Assembly: GCA_019419405.1 (NCBI GenBank)
Contig: DYAA01000134.1
Coordinates: 1-12,342 of the forward strand
Direction of reading: 5' to 3'
Length of the DNA stretch: 12,342 nt
Source of the DNA: Collinsella sp.
Lineage (GTDB): Bacteria > Actinomycetota > Coriobacteriia > Coriobacteriales > Coriobacteriaceae
In this document: piece after piece, positions 10,444 to 12,342 of the stretch
Numbering within the stretch: the stretch's first letter is position 1
How the letters are laid out: every line of letters begins with the position of its first letter
The notes under the pieces: model-generated
Seen by the model: only the letters and a program-made list of their open reading frames with translations
The model's database searches: none
Told to the model about the DNA's origin: nothing
Program-made: the position numbers and the translations under genes

Positions 10444-12342
<1,899 letters not shown>

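Overview
The window looks like a piece of a high-GC Gram-positive chromosome, most likely an actinobacterium of the class Coriobacteriia and possibly Collinsella. The RpoB, RpoC, S12 and S7 sequences read as actinobacterial. The Collinsella guess rests on my recollection of similar intergenic repeats and is not proven here. Every credible gene lies on the minus strand, so transcription runs from high to low coordinates.

In transcription order, the window opens inside rpoB (10444-12342, 5' end missing). rpoC follows after 6 bases (5959-10437) and ends at a strong intrinsic terminator (5895-5932). Next comes an intergenic region carrying a palindromic repeat with a nested 31-bp inverted repeat. 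An accessory two-gene unit follows: an ECF sigma factor (5056-5574) and a membrane-anchored probable anti-sigma factor (4029-5105). The two overlap by 50 bases, are preceded by an ECF-type promoter, and end at their own terminator (3991-4022). A second, partial copy of the palindromic repeat lies beyond it. The str-type operon then starts from a clear sigma70-type promoter and reads rpsL, rpsG, fusA, rpsJ. It ends at a terminator directly after rpsJ (141-181). No tuf gene lies between fusA and rpsJ.

The housekeeping genes encode the two largest RNA polymerase subunits, two decoding-site or head proteins of the 30S subunit, elongation factor G, and S10 (also the antitermination protein NusE). 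The ECF pair is inserted between them as a self-contained regulatory switch, flanked by repeat copies that have each lost the opposite end.

The most striking observation is in RpoC. Beyond the point where beta' normally ends, it carries about 220 extra residues. Part of this aligns without gaps to the C-terminal DNA-binding domain of the RNA polymerase alpha subunit, and most residues of the alpha '265 determinant' are kept. The same protein has unusual residues in the bridge helix, the trigger loop and the segment after the trigger loop. Other points of interest are Arg88 in S12 (a streptomycin-resistance position in other bacteria), a hairpin in the rpsL-rpsG gap, and rpsJ closing the str operon.
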